NCBI GenBank assembly: GCA_012064415.1
Contig: SSNU01000081.1
Coordinates: 124,001-188,000 of the forward strand
Source: Gyrodactylus bullatarudis
Taxonomy: Eukaryota > Platyhelminthes > Monogenea > Gyrodactylidea > Gyrodactylidae
Reading direction: 5' to 3'
Length of the DNA: 64,000 nucleotides
Positions 33,801 to 45,812 of this stretch are shown here, one piece after another. The position numbers were made by a program, and so were the translations under genes. Under the pieces are notes generated by a model. It had not been told where the DNA came from. It worked only from the letters and a program-made list of their open reading frames with translations, and searched no databases. Each line of letters starts with the position of its first letter. Position 1 is the first letter of the stretch.

Positions 33801-36800
33801 ATAATTCTGAATCAAAAATTATGCTAATTTAGACATTTCTTATCAGAGGATATGATCTTTTCCTATGTATCATTAAACTAATAATAAATGATAAGCAAAT
33901 GTCTTTTCTGAGTAATCTGTCTGTGTTATCAAAAACCATTAAAATAAACGACCAGTCCCTTTCTTTTCTTCACCCGTGTGTTTGTGATTAATATCTTCCT
34001 TGTGGTCAGCTGAGTGCTGTAGTTCTTTCTGGAGCTTTGTACGTTCATATACTGCTGGTATATACATATAACAATATGATGAATAATATCATTTTATAAT
34101 TTAGGAAAGAAAGAACTTTTTTATGAAGTAGGAATAACTGGGCTTCTTCTACTCAACATTGAAATGGTCATCAATCATACACTGTGTAGGACTAAAATGA
34201 TGGTCATTTTATTATAGGACCTATTGAAAAAGATATCTTCTAAAAAAGACGACGGAAATAAATATTACCAAACGATGAGGAAAGAGGAAAACAATTGGGA
34301 AGAAATCACACTCTGAAATTTCAACTTTTGAATCTGTTTGCGATCAGATAACGAAAAACAAATTTCAGATTCGGAAAGCCCGTAAAAGTTCAATCCAGAA
34401 AGCTATTTAAAATTTTCAAAAATCCGATTGAATCAACATAGAATTTAGAGTTTAATCGCCAAAAAATTAATAGGAAATGCGGAAATAAAGTTTTAAAATT
34501 TGGAATTTTCGTTTTTTCCAATTATCTCAGAAATTATAGCAAATTTTTCAGATCTGAGAACAGATTCAGAATCAGCAGAAAAATTTAGTCAGTAAACTTT
34601 TTTAATTTTTCATAACCGCCTGTGTGATTTAGGTTTTGTACGAGAAATTGATTAAAAATGTTCACCTTAACTAATTTTTACCAATTCCAAGTTGACAATT
34701 TTGTCAAACAAACACGAAACTCAGAGCTTTAAATTTGTTGACTCTATCAGATGAAAACTGTCAGAAAAACATTAACACCCAAGCATATTTGTTGAATCAA
34801 GAAAGAACACTCATTTTCAAGATTGTTTGTTATATGTAAGTTTGAAATATAGTTTTTTTTTCAGAGGCCTTGTGATATGATAGAGCCAAATGATATAAAG
34901 ATGAAAATCTATGAGTTCTTTTTTGAGTCAAAAATTCGGTAGAAATTATTACTCATGCATAAATTAAGTTATTTTTTACGATATTTCAAACTACTTTACT
35001 TTTGAGTAGGGAAGAAATATTTTTTATTTCGGTATGGATACTGATATATATATGACTTAACTACTTTTGAGTATGTCTAAATGATTTAAATCAATTTTTA
35101 ATCGGTTTCCTTGTCTAATAGCGATCCTAAAATAACTTTGGATCACAGTCAACAACATAAGTTATCCGCTCAAAGTTCAAAATAGTGACGCTATCGTTTA
35201 AAGAAAATCTTTATATAATATTTTGAGACCTTGTAAAACCCATAAATTCTCAAATTCATCATGAACAGCTTTATTATCTAAAATAATTGGAACTAACCAA
35301 ATCAGGAATAAAGAGAATTTGAGAAGGTTTTAAGATTATCCGATTGTTACAAAATTCTGGAAAAACATGTGAAACATTCGTTTTTTACGATAGAAATATT
35401 CACGTAAGTTCTCAAATACGTCCGAAAATCCACATAAAATCATAATTGGAAAAGTAGAAAAAGGATATATTAACACCAAATGTACATTTCTCAAAGGTTC
35501 ATCAGTAGTGTCTCTTTGATAATGATAAAAGTTAAAAGATGAATGAAAATAATAATTTACAAACTATGAAAGAAATAGTAAAAGTTGAAGAAAATTAGAA
35601 TAAATGTAAGCTGAAAAAACACCAAAACTCTCCAATAAATAGCAACAATAAATAGCAATATCGTTTTTTGTCTGATATTCTGGTACCTTGGAATAGAATT
35701 CTAGTATTCAGACTCATACAAAGCTAGTTTCCTCCTCTGAATTCATTTAGGACAGATTTTGTTTTGGTATATTGACTCATTCTTGCCATCCTTTTCTGTT
35801 CAGATTTCATTCTTAGACATTAAAATACATGTGGATTTAGAGTTATTATTATTAGATCATTGATTTTATTAATTTCTATTTGTCTTAAAGTATTTTCAAT
35901 CAAGGCTAGAATAATGCCTGAAATATATCTTCTGATATTTGAATTCTGAAATTTCACAATAGTTTTCACCGAGTTTATTTCTACGTTTGACCATTTGGTC
36001 GTTGAAAAAACCCTTTCTAACATCTTGCTTTCATTGAATCGATCTTATCATTCAAGCTTTAAATTGAACATTAAATGAACAACACGTATTGAATCTTAAA
36101 CCTCGAAGAGTTCTTCAAATTTTAATTGACAGGTACAAAATTCATGACAAAGTTATAATTGTTATTTTCCAAGATGTCAGTCATAATTTAAAACTATTAA
36201 TACTGTATTTTCAATTTGTAAAAAGGTTAAAGCTGATAAAAGAGTCTGCTTATCGATATATAAATCCTCGAATCTGATTGGTTCATCAAATGCACTAAAT
36301 TCATATGATAAAAATAAATGATTTTATTGTTTAATTTTTTATGAGGCGTATCATTTTAAATAAATTAATATGATATTTATTACATCTGTTGGTTAAAAAC
36401 TACCAGAGTTTATTTTTTAAACTTTGAAAATTATAAAATCTAAAATTTCAGTTTTTGACACTTTCAACGAATCTTATCCAAAAACTGATTGTAATTAAAG
36501 TTTTAACCTGTTGATTTTTGAGGTCATATAAAACAAAATTCAAAAAAAGGTATTAGATTTAGATTTAGTGTATGAGAAAAGACACAAAAGACACACATCG
36601 TAGATAAGCATAACTTAGCCTATCTATGATTAAAATAAATCTTTAAAATTCTCAAAAGCTACAGGAACCCTGTTAGAAAAAATAATCAATCAAGTTTCCT
36701 TGATTTAAAGCTAGTTAATATGAAGTTGGGAATATACACACAAATTTTTTGCGACAAATTCTTAGTGGATGGCCACCCCCGTGGTTTATTTGGACACCAA

Positions 36801-38489
36801 AAAATGGTTTAACATGGGTTTTCTTATTCCTTGTTTTTTTCATTTCCAGTTCAACACACCGAAGATTGGATCTCGTTGGATTTCACTAGTTATATAATTT
36901 TCAGTCACAGTTTTAGAAACTTGATAAAATTTGGAATCGAATCAGTATATTTTTTGGTGGAAAGGATCCGATAATATTCTTCAATTTCGCAAAAAATTGG
37001 AATTTTACAATTTTCAGAAATTTTCCAACTTTATTTCATTTTGTATGAAAGGGAATTTGTATTTTTTGGTATTTAGGATGGGTTGGCAAATTTCGATTAA
37101 GTAAATGAAGATTTGGTATCCCTAGACAAGTATTTAGCCCAAGCTCTTCGTAGTATCTCAGCCACAAGCCTGTAATGCGTGAGAAAGAAACATCAATTAA
37201 TGAGATTTAAATTTTCTGGTAGAATTCTTCTACGTAAATAAAAATGACCTTATGTATATGTATACCAAATACACTTTAATCTATGTTAATATTCCATCCG
37301 TTTATAAATGCAGTCCTAGTTAGATCAGGGATAAAAAAGATTGAGATGTTACAAGGAATTACGCGTGTTCAATTTTTAGTTTTTCCTTAAAAGAAATGTT
37401 ACTCACAGAAGATGAACATTTCTCTTGGTTAAAAAATTTGTATACTGCTGACTGCTGGGGGAGCAGTATTTGGGGTGTAGGGGGATGGCTATTTTGTAAC
37501 AAGATTGATAGAGTCAGAAATTTTTGATTGAATAATAATTGTTCCCTGAAATTTGAAAAAAATTATAATTTCTATAAAATGAGGGTACATAGCTTTCCAT
37601 GTGTGTGTGTGTGTCAGGATGAGAACAAAATGCTAGCATATTTAACTACTGTGATGGAACATGACTCATGCAAGCCTTGGTTTTTTTGGTAACAAACTAA
37701 TTTTTTCCCCAATCCACCCAAGCCAGCTTATATTATTCATTTTTATTATGGGTAATGATTTATTTATTCATTTTTGACTCATTAAACTCACTCACTTTAT
37801 TTGCATATCAAACATTTAGTCTTTAAGAAACATTAAGTCTACTGAATGATTCAAAAATATGAGAAGTGAAAGCTAATTCTGACCATTGGAATGTGTTTTT
37901 TCTTGAATTTGCTTTCTCCCTTTTCAGTTAAAGTTGATTGATATCTATTAATTTGATTTACGCTCCATTTTCCTATCATATTCCTTTACAAATTCATTGG
38001 TTAGAATCTTAACTCTTAGAATGTAGAAATTTCATTTTAGAACATTAAGCCTACATTATCACTACAGTATCTGGAGGTTGTCTTCTCACACCTAGATGTT
38101 AGAAAGCAGATGAGCAAGGGTCATTTCTATAAGAAAGTGAAATAATAATTCATACATGAAATAATTAACCAACCCATAATTTGGTAACCGTTAGATTCCT
38201 CATTTCTTCTTCTATAGAATAGCTATTCAACAATGTGACTTCTGTTTCATATTAAGGTTCATTACCGAAAAAATGAGATTATTGAAGTCATAGTCTGAAA
38301 TTTTGTGTGTATTTGTGTTTTCGTCAATATCTCAGCTCGTGGGGGCTTTAGCTTTATTTCAAGGTCAGATTCGTGATCAGCATAAAATTTTGGACCAGAG
38401 AATTCTTGTCTGAATAAAATATCCTGACCCCCCCACTACCAGTGTAATATTCAATTCACAGTGAATTCACCGTATATCATAGCCAGGAT
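33801..38489. other. No gene recognised
   Basis: No coding sequence could be supported in these 4.7 kb. It holds the dispersed repeat piece at 35555-35655, a foldback-arm fragment at about 36713-36750 (TAATATGAAGTTGGGAATA) and a short (TG)n run near 37600. Confidence 0.4.
35555..35655 (+). repeat. Dispersed repeat B, partial copy
   Basis: It matches 50170-50270: 'atgaaagaaatagtaaa', then 'aacaccaaaactctccaata' and 'aatagcaac'. Here AATAAATAGCAA is duplicated and the repeat stops before the GTGGAGAG half of its small stem. Confidence 0.5.
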
Positions 38490-38700
38490 TACAGTAAAAA
38501 TATTTCTATTGAAACATCTTATTTTTATTGAAACACAGTGAATTTTCACATTTTCACAAAAACTCACTTTTTTTCCTTTCAAAATGTATAGAAATCACTT
38601 GCTTCATTCTGATTGATCGAGATAAATAATACTTAATTAGGGGGTGAATATTCGTGCTTCAATAAAAATAAGATGTTTCAATAGAAATATTTTTACTGTA
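38490..38700. mobile_element. Tc1-type MITE, 207 bp plus TA duplication
   Basis: Perfect 41-bp inverted repeats begin CAGTAAAAATATTTCTATTG at 38492 and the complement ends at 38698. TA lies directly outside on both sides (38490-38491, 38699-38700). CAGT ends with TA duplication are the classic Tc1 arrangement. Beyond the perfect part the arms continue imperfectly for about 15 bases. The interior is non-coding, so movement would need a transposase from elsewhere. Confidence 0.8.
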
Positions 38701-40904
38701 AAAAATGAGTATTCAAAGCATTGATCCCTAGTCACCAAAATAAATTTGATAAAAATAGAATCAGGTTTCTAGATACTTGATAGAATATCATTCAAAAGAT
38801 GATCGTGGTGAAATTGGTATTTTAGATTTATACTACTTTCGTTTAAGTGACTTTTTTCATGGGTTTGCTAATGACTCACCTAGTGAATATGTAGATGGGA
38901 ATTTATGATATTTAAATAATTTTCACTTTTATCATCAAATTGATGAAGAATTTTTGGAATCTAGATCATGGAGCCATATGAAATATATAAGGCATATTTC
39001 AAATCTCAATTTAGCGCAAAATTCCCATTTTTTGAGGATCAAATATGCTTAATCCGATTTTGAGAATAACCAGATCATCTTGTGAAAATCAATTTTTGAT
39101 CTCTTTGTCATATTCCTGATTCGAAAACAGTGAAATTTTGATGAGCCAGGAATAATTTGTAACAGTATTTTTTCAGCAATTGAAAATTTTTTTCTATCAT
39201 TATAAACGGAAAGAAATACCTCCAGTTTTGACTTTTCGATTAAAATCTCAATAAAACTGACAGTTTAGAACGGAAAAATTGAAATCTAAAACTTTAGATC
39301 AAAAAGAAAAAAAGTTTTTTTCCTTCACTGCTGTCATTAGTTGTGAACTCAAAAAAAATTTGAGAATCAACAAAAAGTAACAAATCAAATTTGACAGTTT
39401 TTCAAAATTTAAATACCAGTAATTTTTTCAATTTTTAGTTAAAACAAAATAATGATTTCCTAAGATTATTGAATAACTTTTTTAATTATTTGTGAAAAAA
39501 TTATCCTCAGATAGATTTTTACACCACGATTCGAAGATTAATGCTTCAGATAGATGATCATTGATTCTATTGACAAAAATCCTAGAAATTTTTCAAAACC
39601 TATAATTATGATTATAATAAAAACTGCCTTATGTGGAATATTATAATGAGGATAAAATCAATTTCGGATTCATATCTTTTCATACCAATAATATCAATTG
39701 AGGTACTCAAAATTAGCTATTTTTGGTTTTTTGGCCATAGCGGCCAAAATATTAACGCTAGCGAAATTCTGAAAGCAAATCTGAAATCAGCACAAAATTT
39801 TATTCCAGAACAGTCTATCCTGATCAAGATCTTATAAAAAAATTTTCCAATTCACTACCCGTGTTATCTTTTAGATTACTGTTGGCTTATAAAAAATACA
39901 GATTAAAGATAGAGAATATTGTTGCTCCCTCAAAATCGAATAACTTTGTAAAAACATTAATTGCAATTGTAGAAGAAATTGTAAAATAAAACAATTTTAT
40001 TATATTTTATAATACAAGAAATAAGAAAATCAGATAAAACTTCAATGTTAATATTTTGTAAATATACAAATCATTGTTATTGTCTATACTGATTTAATCG
40101 TTTATTATGAATCCTTCAGTTTCATACGAAATTATAGTGCTAATCAAAATGAACCAATCAGAATCGAGAAAAATTGAGTGAAATTACTAATGAAAAAACC
40201 GTGAATAACTTCTGAACCAGAAAAGATAAATGGTCATGCGAGGTATAATTGAATAGAGGAATAAATTTTACATTCTTTTCCTCATTAAAATTTTAGATTT
40301 TATCAAAATTAGGTAGCCTGTTGAAGGGTTAAAGCAAAAAAGTGTTTGGCATTTTTCGCTAATTTTTCATCATTTTTCAACTTTAAGACCAATTTTGAGG
40401 ATGATCCATTCCAAAAGCACGTTTGAACTTATAAGCATCTTATAGAAAATTTCACGCTCTTTCAAATGATATCAAATTTTATTCCGAAATTTCTAAGGAT
40501 CAAGTCATAAAATTAGTTTATTAGTCCCGATTATGAAAATTGTGCTATTTCGGTTTTTCGCGAATTGCGCAAATTTTTGGAAGCAGATTCGGAATCCGCG
40601 TATAATTTTACACAAGATTCAGTTTTTCGCAAAAATTTATCGCAAATATTTTATTTATTTCACCTAGTGTTATTATTTATAAACAATGCTGTTGATACAG
40701 ATTTTATATTAAAATTTATTTCAAAATTGATTTATTCTACTTTTCATTACAAATTAACTTTGATAAAAGTTTTTTCCTTATTCCGTTTATTAATCCCTCA
40801 AACCAAATCTATGATAATGTAAATATTCTTTCTCTTGTAAGGAAATTTTTAGTTCGTGATCTTGGTATTGAGTATGATTAAAGCATGCGATTTGATAAAT
40901 GCAT
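38701..40904. other. No gene recognised; one diverged foldback copy
   Basis: 38930-39130 carries foldback-family words ('tttttggaatctagatcatg', 'gcgcaaaattcccattttt'). GAAGGGTTAA at 40324 resembles a piggyBac end next to TTAA. Frames at 39631 and 40565 have no motifs. Confidence 0.35.
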
Positions 40905-41335
40905 TAAAATGTTTTTGCTGTTAGAACTCTTCACATCCACAGAACTGTTAAGACAACTCAACAAAAAATTCTCTTTTTCAAAACTTATGCTCGACCCGTC
41001 ATTGAATACTGCTCTGCAATTTGGAGCCCTTCAGCCATATCAATTCTTGAAACTATTCAAAAACGTTTTCTGCGCTTATGCAACATTCAATCCAGTTGTT
41101 TCAGCAAAATAAGACTTCTGAGACATCGTAGTAACTATAGATGTCTGAGACTAGGAAGGGAAAATATTCAAACTCTCTGGAATGCCAAACTAAATCAGAG
41201 AGTCTTGAGAAATAATAATCTGTATTTAAAGAAATTTCACGAAAAAAGATTTGTATAAATATCTTGATAAACTTCTGAATTACTTTTCTTTTGTTCATTA
41301 TGTAATTTGACAATAAATATTTATTTATTCTCGCT
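40905..41335 (+). pseudogene. LINE reverse transcriptase C-terminal relic with 3' tail
   Basis: The informative plus-strand frame reads VKTTQQKILFFKTYARPVIE, then YCSAIWSPSAISILETIQ, KRFLRLCNIQSS, KIRLLRHRSNYRC and LNQRVLRNNN. This is the usual tail of LINE RT domains (RPxIEYxSxxW...LExIQKRFLR). A deletion shifts the frame before FTKKDLYKYLDKLL, which matches the other copy's ending FTKKDLYNYLENF. The copy ends in TTTGACAATAAATATTTATT, a LINE-type simple-repeat tail shared with the copy at 58690. The longest ATG frame here (40885-41112) is in the wrong register. Confidence 0.8.
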
Positions 41336-42012
41336 AGTTATCATGTCAATCTGACATAGAGTTTTTCAATATAACATCTACACTTGAAAGAGTCAATATT
41401 CCATGACAGGTGCATTTTGTCCGCTGTTAGCCAAAAATCCAATTATTCATCTTACCTAGATAAAGGTATCCCACAGTGGTGAAGTTACCTTCTTTTTCAA
41501 AAAAGCCAATATTTAAATATTCATTTAACCTCCTATCTAAATATTTCTTCAGTTGTATCTCAAAAGAATTCGAAATATCGAATCGATTAAAAACTTTTTT
41601 TATGATAGACATTTAATCTCGTTTGAGTAAATGTGTTGTAACACTTTGTATTTGTATCCCAAACTATTTTCTGTTCTGAGAAATATACTTTTTTAAATGA
41701 ATTGAAAAAAATTGAAACGAAGGAAATTAAGTGTGAGTCATTTGAAAAGTGTGGAAGGATAGTCACCTTGTATTGCTTTGTATTTTTTCAAATATTGCTT
41801 CTTTATAATTTGAATAATTCATTTCTTGAATGAACTCCTTGTGTAGATGGCAGTAATACTAGATAATCCTGAATTTCTCGAGAGATGTAACTTTTGTTGC
41901 ATAATCCATTGTGGCATAAATTAAGACTTATTAGGTTGATACGATTTTGACAAGAATATCATTTATTTCTTAGAAAATTTTAACTGGCTTTCAGTTAGTC
42001 TTATTACAACTA
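41336..42012. other. No gene recognised
   Basis: A 61-residue minus-strand frame (41427-41612) has no motif, but its FNRFDISNSFEIQLKKYLDR could be LINE tail debris. It is too weak to call. Confidence 0.3.
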
Positions 42013-42465
42013 ATTGATATGAAGTTGGGAATCTATGATTTTTACGAAAACCTCGATTTTTTCATCAAAAATTGGAATATGTAAAAGATATTTAGGAATC
42101 CTACTCATGTTGCTCACTTTTACGATTTGACGAAACAATAATTCTGTTTCTAGAATATCAATAAGAGAAAGAAAACAAATATGCTGAATCTGATCTGATG
42201 CATAACCTCATTATCGTTAGGGAGCTGAATTTCGATTTTTTGATCATTTTCACAACTTGAAAACCAATGATTTTTTTCTTCTATCCGTATGAGGGTTAAG
42301 AAATACACCTTCTTTGTCTTTTTCATTAGATAGACTAATGCAAGCCAAACGAATCTTTTTTGCTCTAAAACTTTAAATGAAGTTGATTCTATTCGACGGA
42401 GGATCGGGGTGATCATGAAAATGCAAATCAAAGATATTAGACAAGAAAAATCAATTTGATGGATC
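42013..42465. repeat. Foldback element, left arm complete, right arm decayed
   Basis: It starts AATTGATATGAAGTTGGGAA and follows the family through 'tcctactcatgttgctcac'. It then skips to the interior block with TAACCTCATTATCGTTAGGG and ends near 'attagacaagaaaaatc'. The 116-residue frame over it is a shadow of the repeat. Confidence 0.6.
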
Positions 42466-44160
42466 AAAGATTTAGTTTCTCTTTGGTTGTACATATCCAC
42501 TATCCTATTAATTTTCTACACGGATCCAGTCATCCCCGCCAACCTTCTCCTCTGTACGTATCGAGATAGTATGCATCTTTGATTTTTTCTATCAAGTTTA
42601 TTTCAATAAATCTCTCCTATTTATATATATATTTTCCCTATGAACATTGAGAAATAAAAAAGGCAATGTTTCATGAATTATCCCATTTTTAAAATAAGTT
42701 TTATATCGAGAAATCCTGTACTTTAATGTCTAAAAATACCTTTTTAATAAAGTACTCGATTTAAGGATAACAAAAGCTGATAAATTCGAGACATTTTTAA
42801 AAATCGAGTTGGTGCGATTTAATAATTTATTAAACTTGGAGCTGAAAATTTTGAAAATTTTGTAGTTTTCGAGTATTCTAAGATTTAGTAAGAAAAAATT
42901 GATGCAAATTTTGATCTATAGTTTCTTATTTCTCAATCAATATTCATAAAAAATATATCATATTGAAGAGCAAAAAATTTGCCATAAACCCTTGCCACTT
43001 TGCGCTTCGACCTATAAATTCCAAGATATTTTCCATAATGCTGAAATTTGTTCGAAAATGGAAAATAAATTTAAAAATTCACAAGCTATTTTCAGTCCCT
43101 TACTAATGGCCCAAAAATTTTCTTCCAATATTAGAAAGTTGAAATTTATTCTGGTACTTTGGAAAATTCAAAAGAATATTTTTATCGTAAAAATGCGTAT
43201 GATTTTACTGATTTTTAAAATATACATTCATACATTATACAAGCTTAACATTCACCAAAACTCTCCAATAAATAGCAACAGTGGAGAGAAAAGTGAAAAA
43301 GCTCACATTGGTCAAGGTAGTTGAAGGATTTCGTCTGTACTGTCATCCCCTGCATTTTTGTATAGAATTGAAAAGTTTGAGATTGAAGCTTTATGCCCTT
43401 CGTGTCTAAGATCTCTAGAGTCTGATTTTTGATACTTTTATGAGTATTTGAAAAGATTCTTTTTGAAATTTAGTCTAGTTTACAGTTAATTTAGATGATT
43501 CATGCTTTATCTTGGATCCATAAAGAAAATAAACGCATCGAATGCAAAATGAAATAGACCAGGTGATAGAAAATAGGTGACATTAAATAACTCCTTTTAT
43601 TTGTTGAGATGATCAATAGAATAACTCGATGAGTGAACATTTTCAGCTCTCAAATAATGACAAAAATAAAGTAATAATCTTTGTTCATGGAAGACACCAG
43701 AAGTTATTGTATTGTAAACGAAGAACTTTTGAATCGATCTGATGATCTACATTTTACTTAACACCTGTTCTTATTTTCAGTTGGTTTCTTTTATTTGCAA
43801 TAAATATATATTTCTGTTGTTTAGTTTTGAGTATAGATCGATTTTGTCATCGAAAAACGAATCACACATAAACAGAGAATGGATTTTTAGGTTTCAGCAG
43901 GTTGTTTCTTGCGAATTAAAAACTGAATTTTGGTTCAATTTCTCACTAATACTTTTTCCAAATAAAAATATTTTAAAGCTAATTTTATTGAAAAATGAAA
44001 AATACCTAAAAACACTAGACACATTACATTACTAATTTTTAGTGTATTTTTCTTGAAGGCCTAGTTATCAACTTAAAAATTAAATCTCCAGGGTTTTGAG
44101 GTATATAAATGCACTCAAATTATCATGAATCAACTCTCAGAATCATAGAAGGGAAATATT
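42466..44160. other. No gene recognised apart from a dispersed repeat
   Basis: Frames at 42992 and 43742 show no family motifs. Repeat B lies at 43253-43327 and diverged foldback words near 42770-42880. Confidence 0.35.
43253..43327 (+). repeat. Dispersed repeat B
   Basis: 75 bases nearly identical to 50241-50314. They contain CTCTCCA...TGGAGAG, which can pair as a small stem, and GAAAAAGCTCACATTGG. Partial copies are at 35555 and, inverted, at 49215. Function unknown. Confidence 0.6.
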
Positions 44161-44506
44161 TTATTCAAAGTCTAATTTCCATACTAAAGAGAAGCATTCA
44201 TCGCAGTGTTCTTGGTAAGCCCTCCTTTCACATTTGCTTGTTCTAGTTTTCCAGTATTTGTCTCTTGGACAGAAAGCACAACGAGCTTTGCTTCCAGGAA
44301 GAATTCTTGGTTTCTTGGACAGTGGGTCTACTAGTGTTGTGAAATTCGCATAGGTTTCTTTGAAAGAAATTTCAAAAATTCTCCTCTAGAATATTTTTTT
44401 GTATTCAAACTATCAGGCCATTCCAGGACATGATTTATAGGGCAAAATACTGCTAAAGACCATCTTTTAGCTGCTCTTCTTAATCGAAGAGAGATCTTTT
44501 TCATTC
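44161..44506 (-). pseudogene. piggyBac-type transposase C-terminal relic
   Basis: The minus-strand frame reads MKKISLRLRRAAKRWSLAVF, then YSRGEFLKFLSKKP. After a frameshift it reads SFKETYANFTTLVDPLSKKP, RCAFCPRDKYWKTRTSKC and EHCDECF, ending LDFE and TAA at 44161. An RW(x)nVF segment followed by SRxEFLxxL and a C-terminal CxxC...C...HCxxC cluster is the usual piggyBac transposase tail. It covers the part missing from the relic at 32489 and has the opposite orientation, so it is a separate copy. At least one frameshift is present. Confidence 0.65.
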
Positions 44507-44911
44507 CATTATAATGAATAATTATAATTATAATTATCTATGTACAAACCTGATTCAGAGTTAAAGAAAATTATGAGCTGATCATTTTCCCAACATTTTG
44601 ATCGAGTTCTAGAACAATTCTTAATAGTTCATCATCAAAAAGAAAGTATCAACTTTTCCTTGGATTATAAAAGGAAAAATTGGGAAACATAACGGGAGAA
44701 ATAACAGATTTATCCCACTTTGGAAATACACTTTCATATTCAAGGTTAAGTTTAGAAGGATATCTTTCCTTATGTAATTCAACAAGTTTTTCCCTCTGCT
44801 TTCTTTTCGTATTGTACTTATTAGTTGTTCTACTTTCTTTGCAATCGAAAATCATCGAAAAGTGCAAGAATAATAATTTTTTGGTGAGAAATTAGGGCTT
44901 AGAATTTTAAT

Positions 44912-45298
44912 ATTTACCATTAATCTTGTTACTTTTGATAGTCTCAAGACTCCCTGGAAATTCAGTTAATCTTGTTACTAGTAAAATGTTAATCTGATAT
45001 CGGTTTCAAGATTATTTGATAGTCTCAAGAATCCTGGGAATCTTGTTAATAAGAATATCAAGATACGGGTTTTGTCCAAGATAAGAACTTTGGAAGAACC
45101 TCTTGAAATAAATTTTTTTCAAAATTTAGGCAAAAAATGGTTTAAGATTTAATTAATCTTAATTTATAATTTCAATCGTGCTAGGACTAACATGATACCC
45201 TGAATTTTTAAAACCAAGTAACAACTTTAACTAAGTCAAACGATTAACTGAATTGCCAGAGTCTCGAGGCTATCAAAAGTATCAAGATTAACATTATT
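44912..45298. mobile_element. Decayed short element related to the Ginger-like family
   Basis: The left edge reads TTACCATTAATCTTGTTAC then GATAGTCTCAAGACT. The right edge is the complement (GTCTCGAGGCTATC, then ATCAAGATTAAC). The same words make up the terminal repeats of the intact element at 47347. The internal repeats GTTAATCTTGTTACTAG recur. No coding sequence. A foldback repeat (45299) abuts directly. Confidence 0.55.
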
Positions 45299-45812
45299 GG
45301 CGCCAAAATCCCATTTTTTCGAACTTTGAGCTGAAATTTTTTATTTATTTGAAAGTGGTAGGCTGATCGAAAGAAGTTTTACAGGATCAAGATCAAATAA
45401 TAAAGCTGACTATCACCCTCAAATTACCGAGAGAGAGATTTTGAGTTATCGAAATTTCATTGATTTTCAAGTAGGGAAAATGATCAAAAAATCGAAATTC
45501 AGTTCCATCAAATAAGATTCAGTTGAATCGATTTTCTTTTTTTATCCTGTAAAACCTCTTTTGATCACCCTCCAACTTTCAAATCAATAAAAATTTTCGG
45601 TTCAAAGTTCGAAAAAATGGGATTTTGGCGCCAAATTGATATTTGAAAAATTGCAATATTTTTTTCATTAAAAAAATTTTTCAGATTTTTTTTGTTCAAA
45701 TCGTAAAAGTGGGCAACATGAGTAGGATTCCAAGAAAAATTGAAAAATTTTGAATTCTTGATGAAAATATCGAGATTTCTTTAAAAATCATAGATTCCCA
45801 ACTTCATATCAA
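45299..45812. repeat. Foldback element, outer left arm missing
   Basis: It begins TGGCGCCAAAATCCC, shares the 'gttatcgaaatttcattgat' interior, and ends with the complete right arm ...CCCAACTTCATATCAA. Same truncation style as 29337. Confidence 0.65.

Noticed and set aside
37596..37616. (TG)n microsatellite as a notable repeat
   Set aside because: Only about seven units; common in animal genomes.
40885..41112. 75-residue ATG frame as a gene
   Set aside because: Out of register with the LINE RT frame, which explains the same bases with recognisable motifs.
44649..44895. Overlapping 71-72-residue frames on both strands
   Set aside because: They are mirror frames of each other with no family features.
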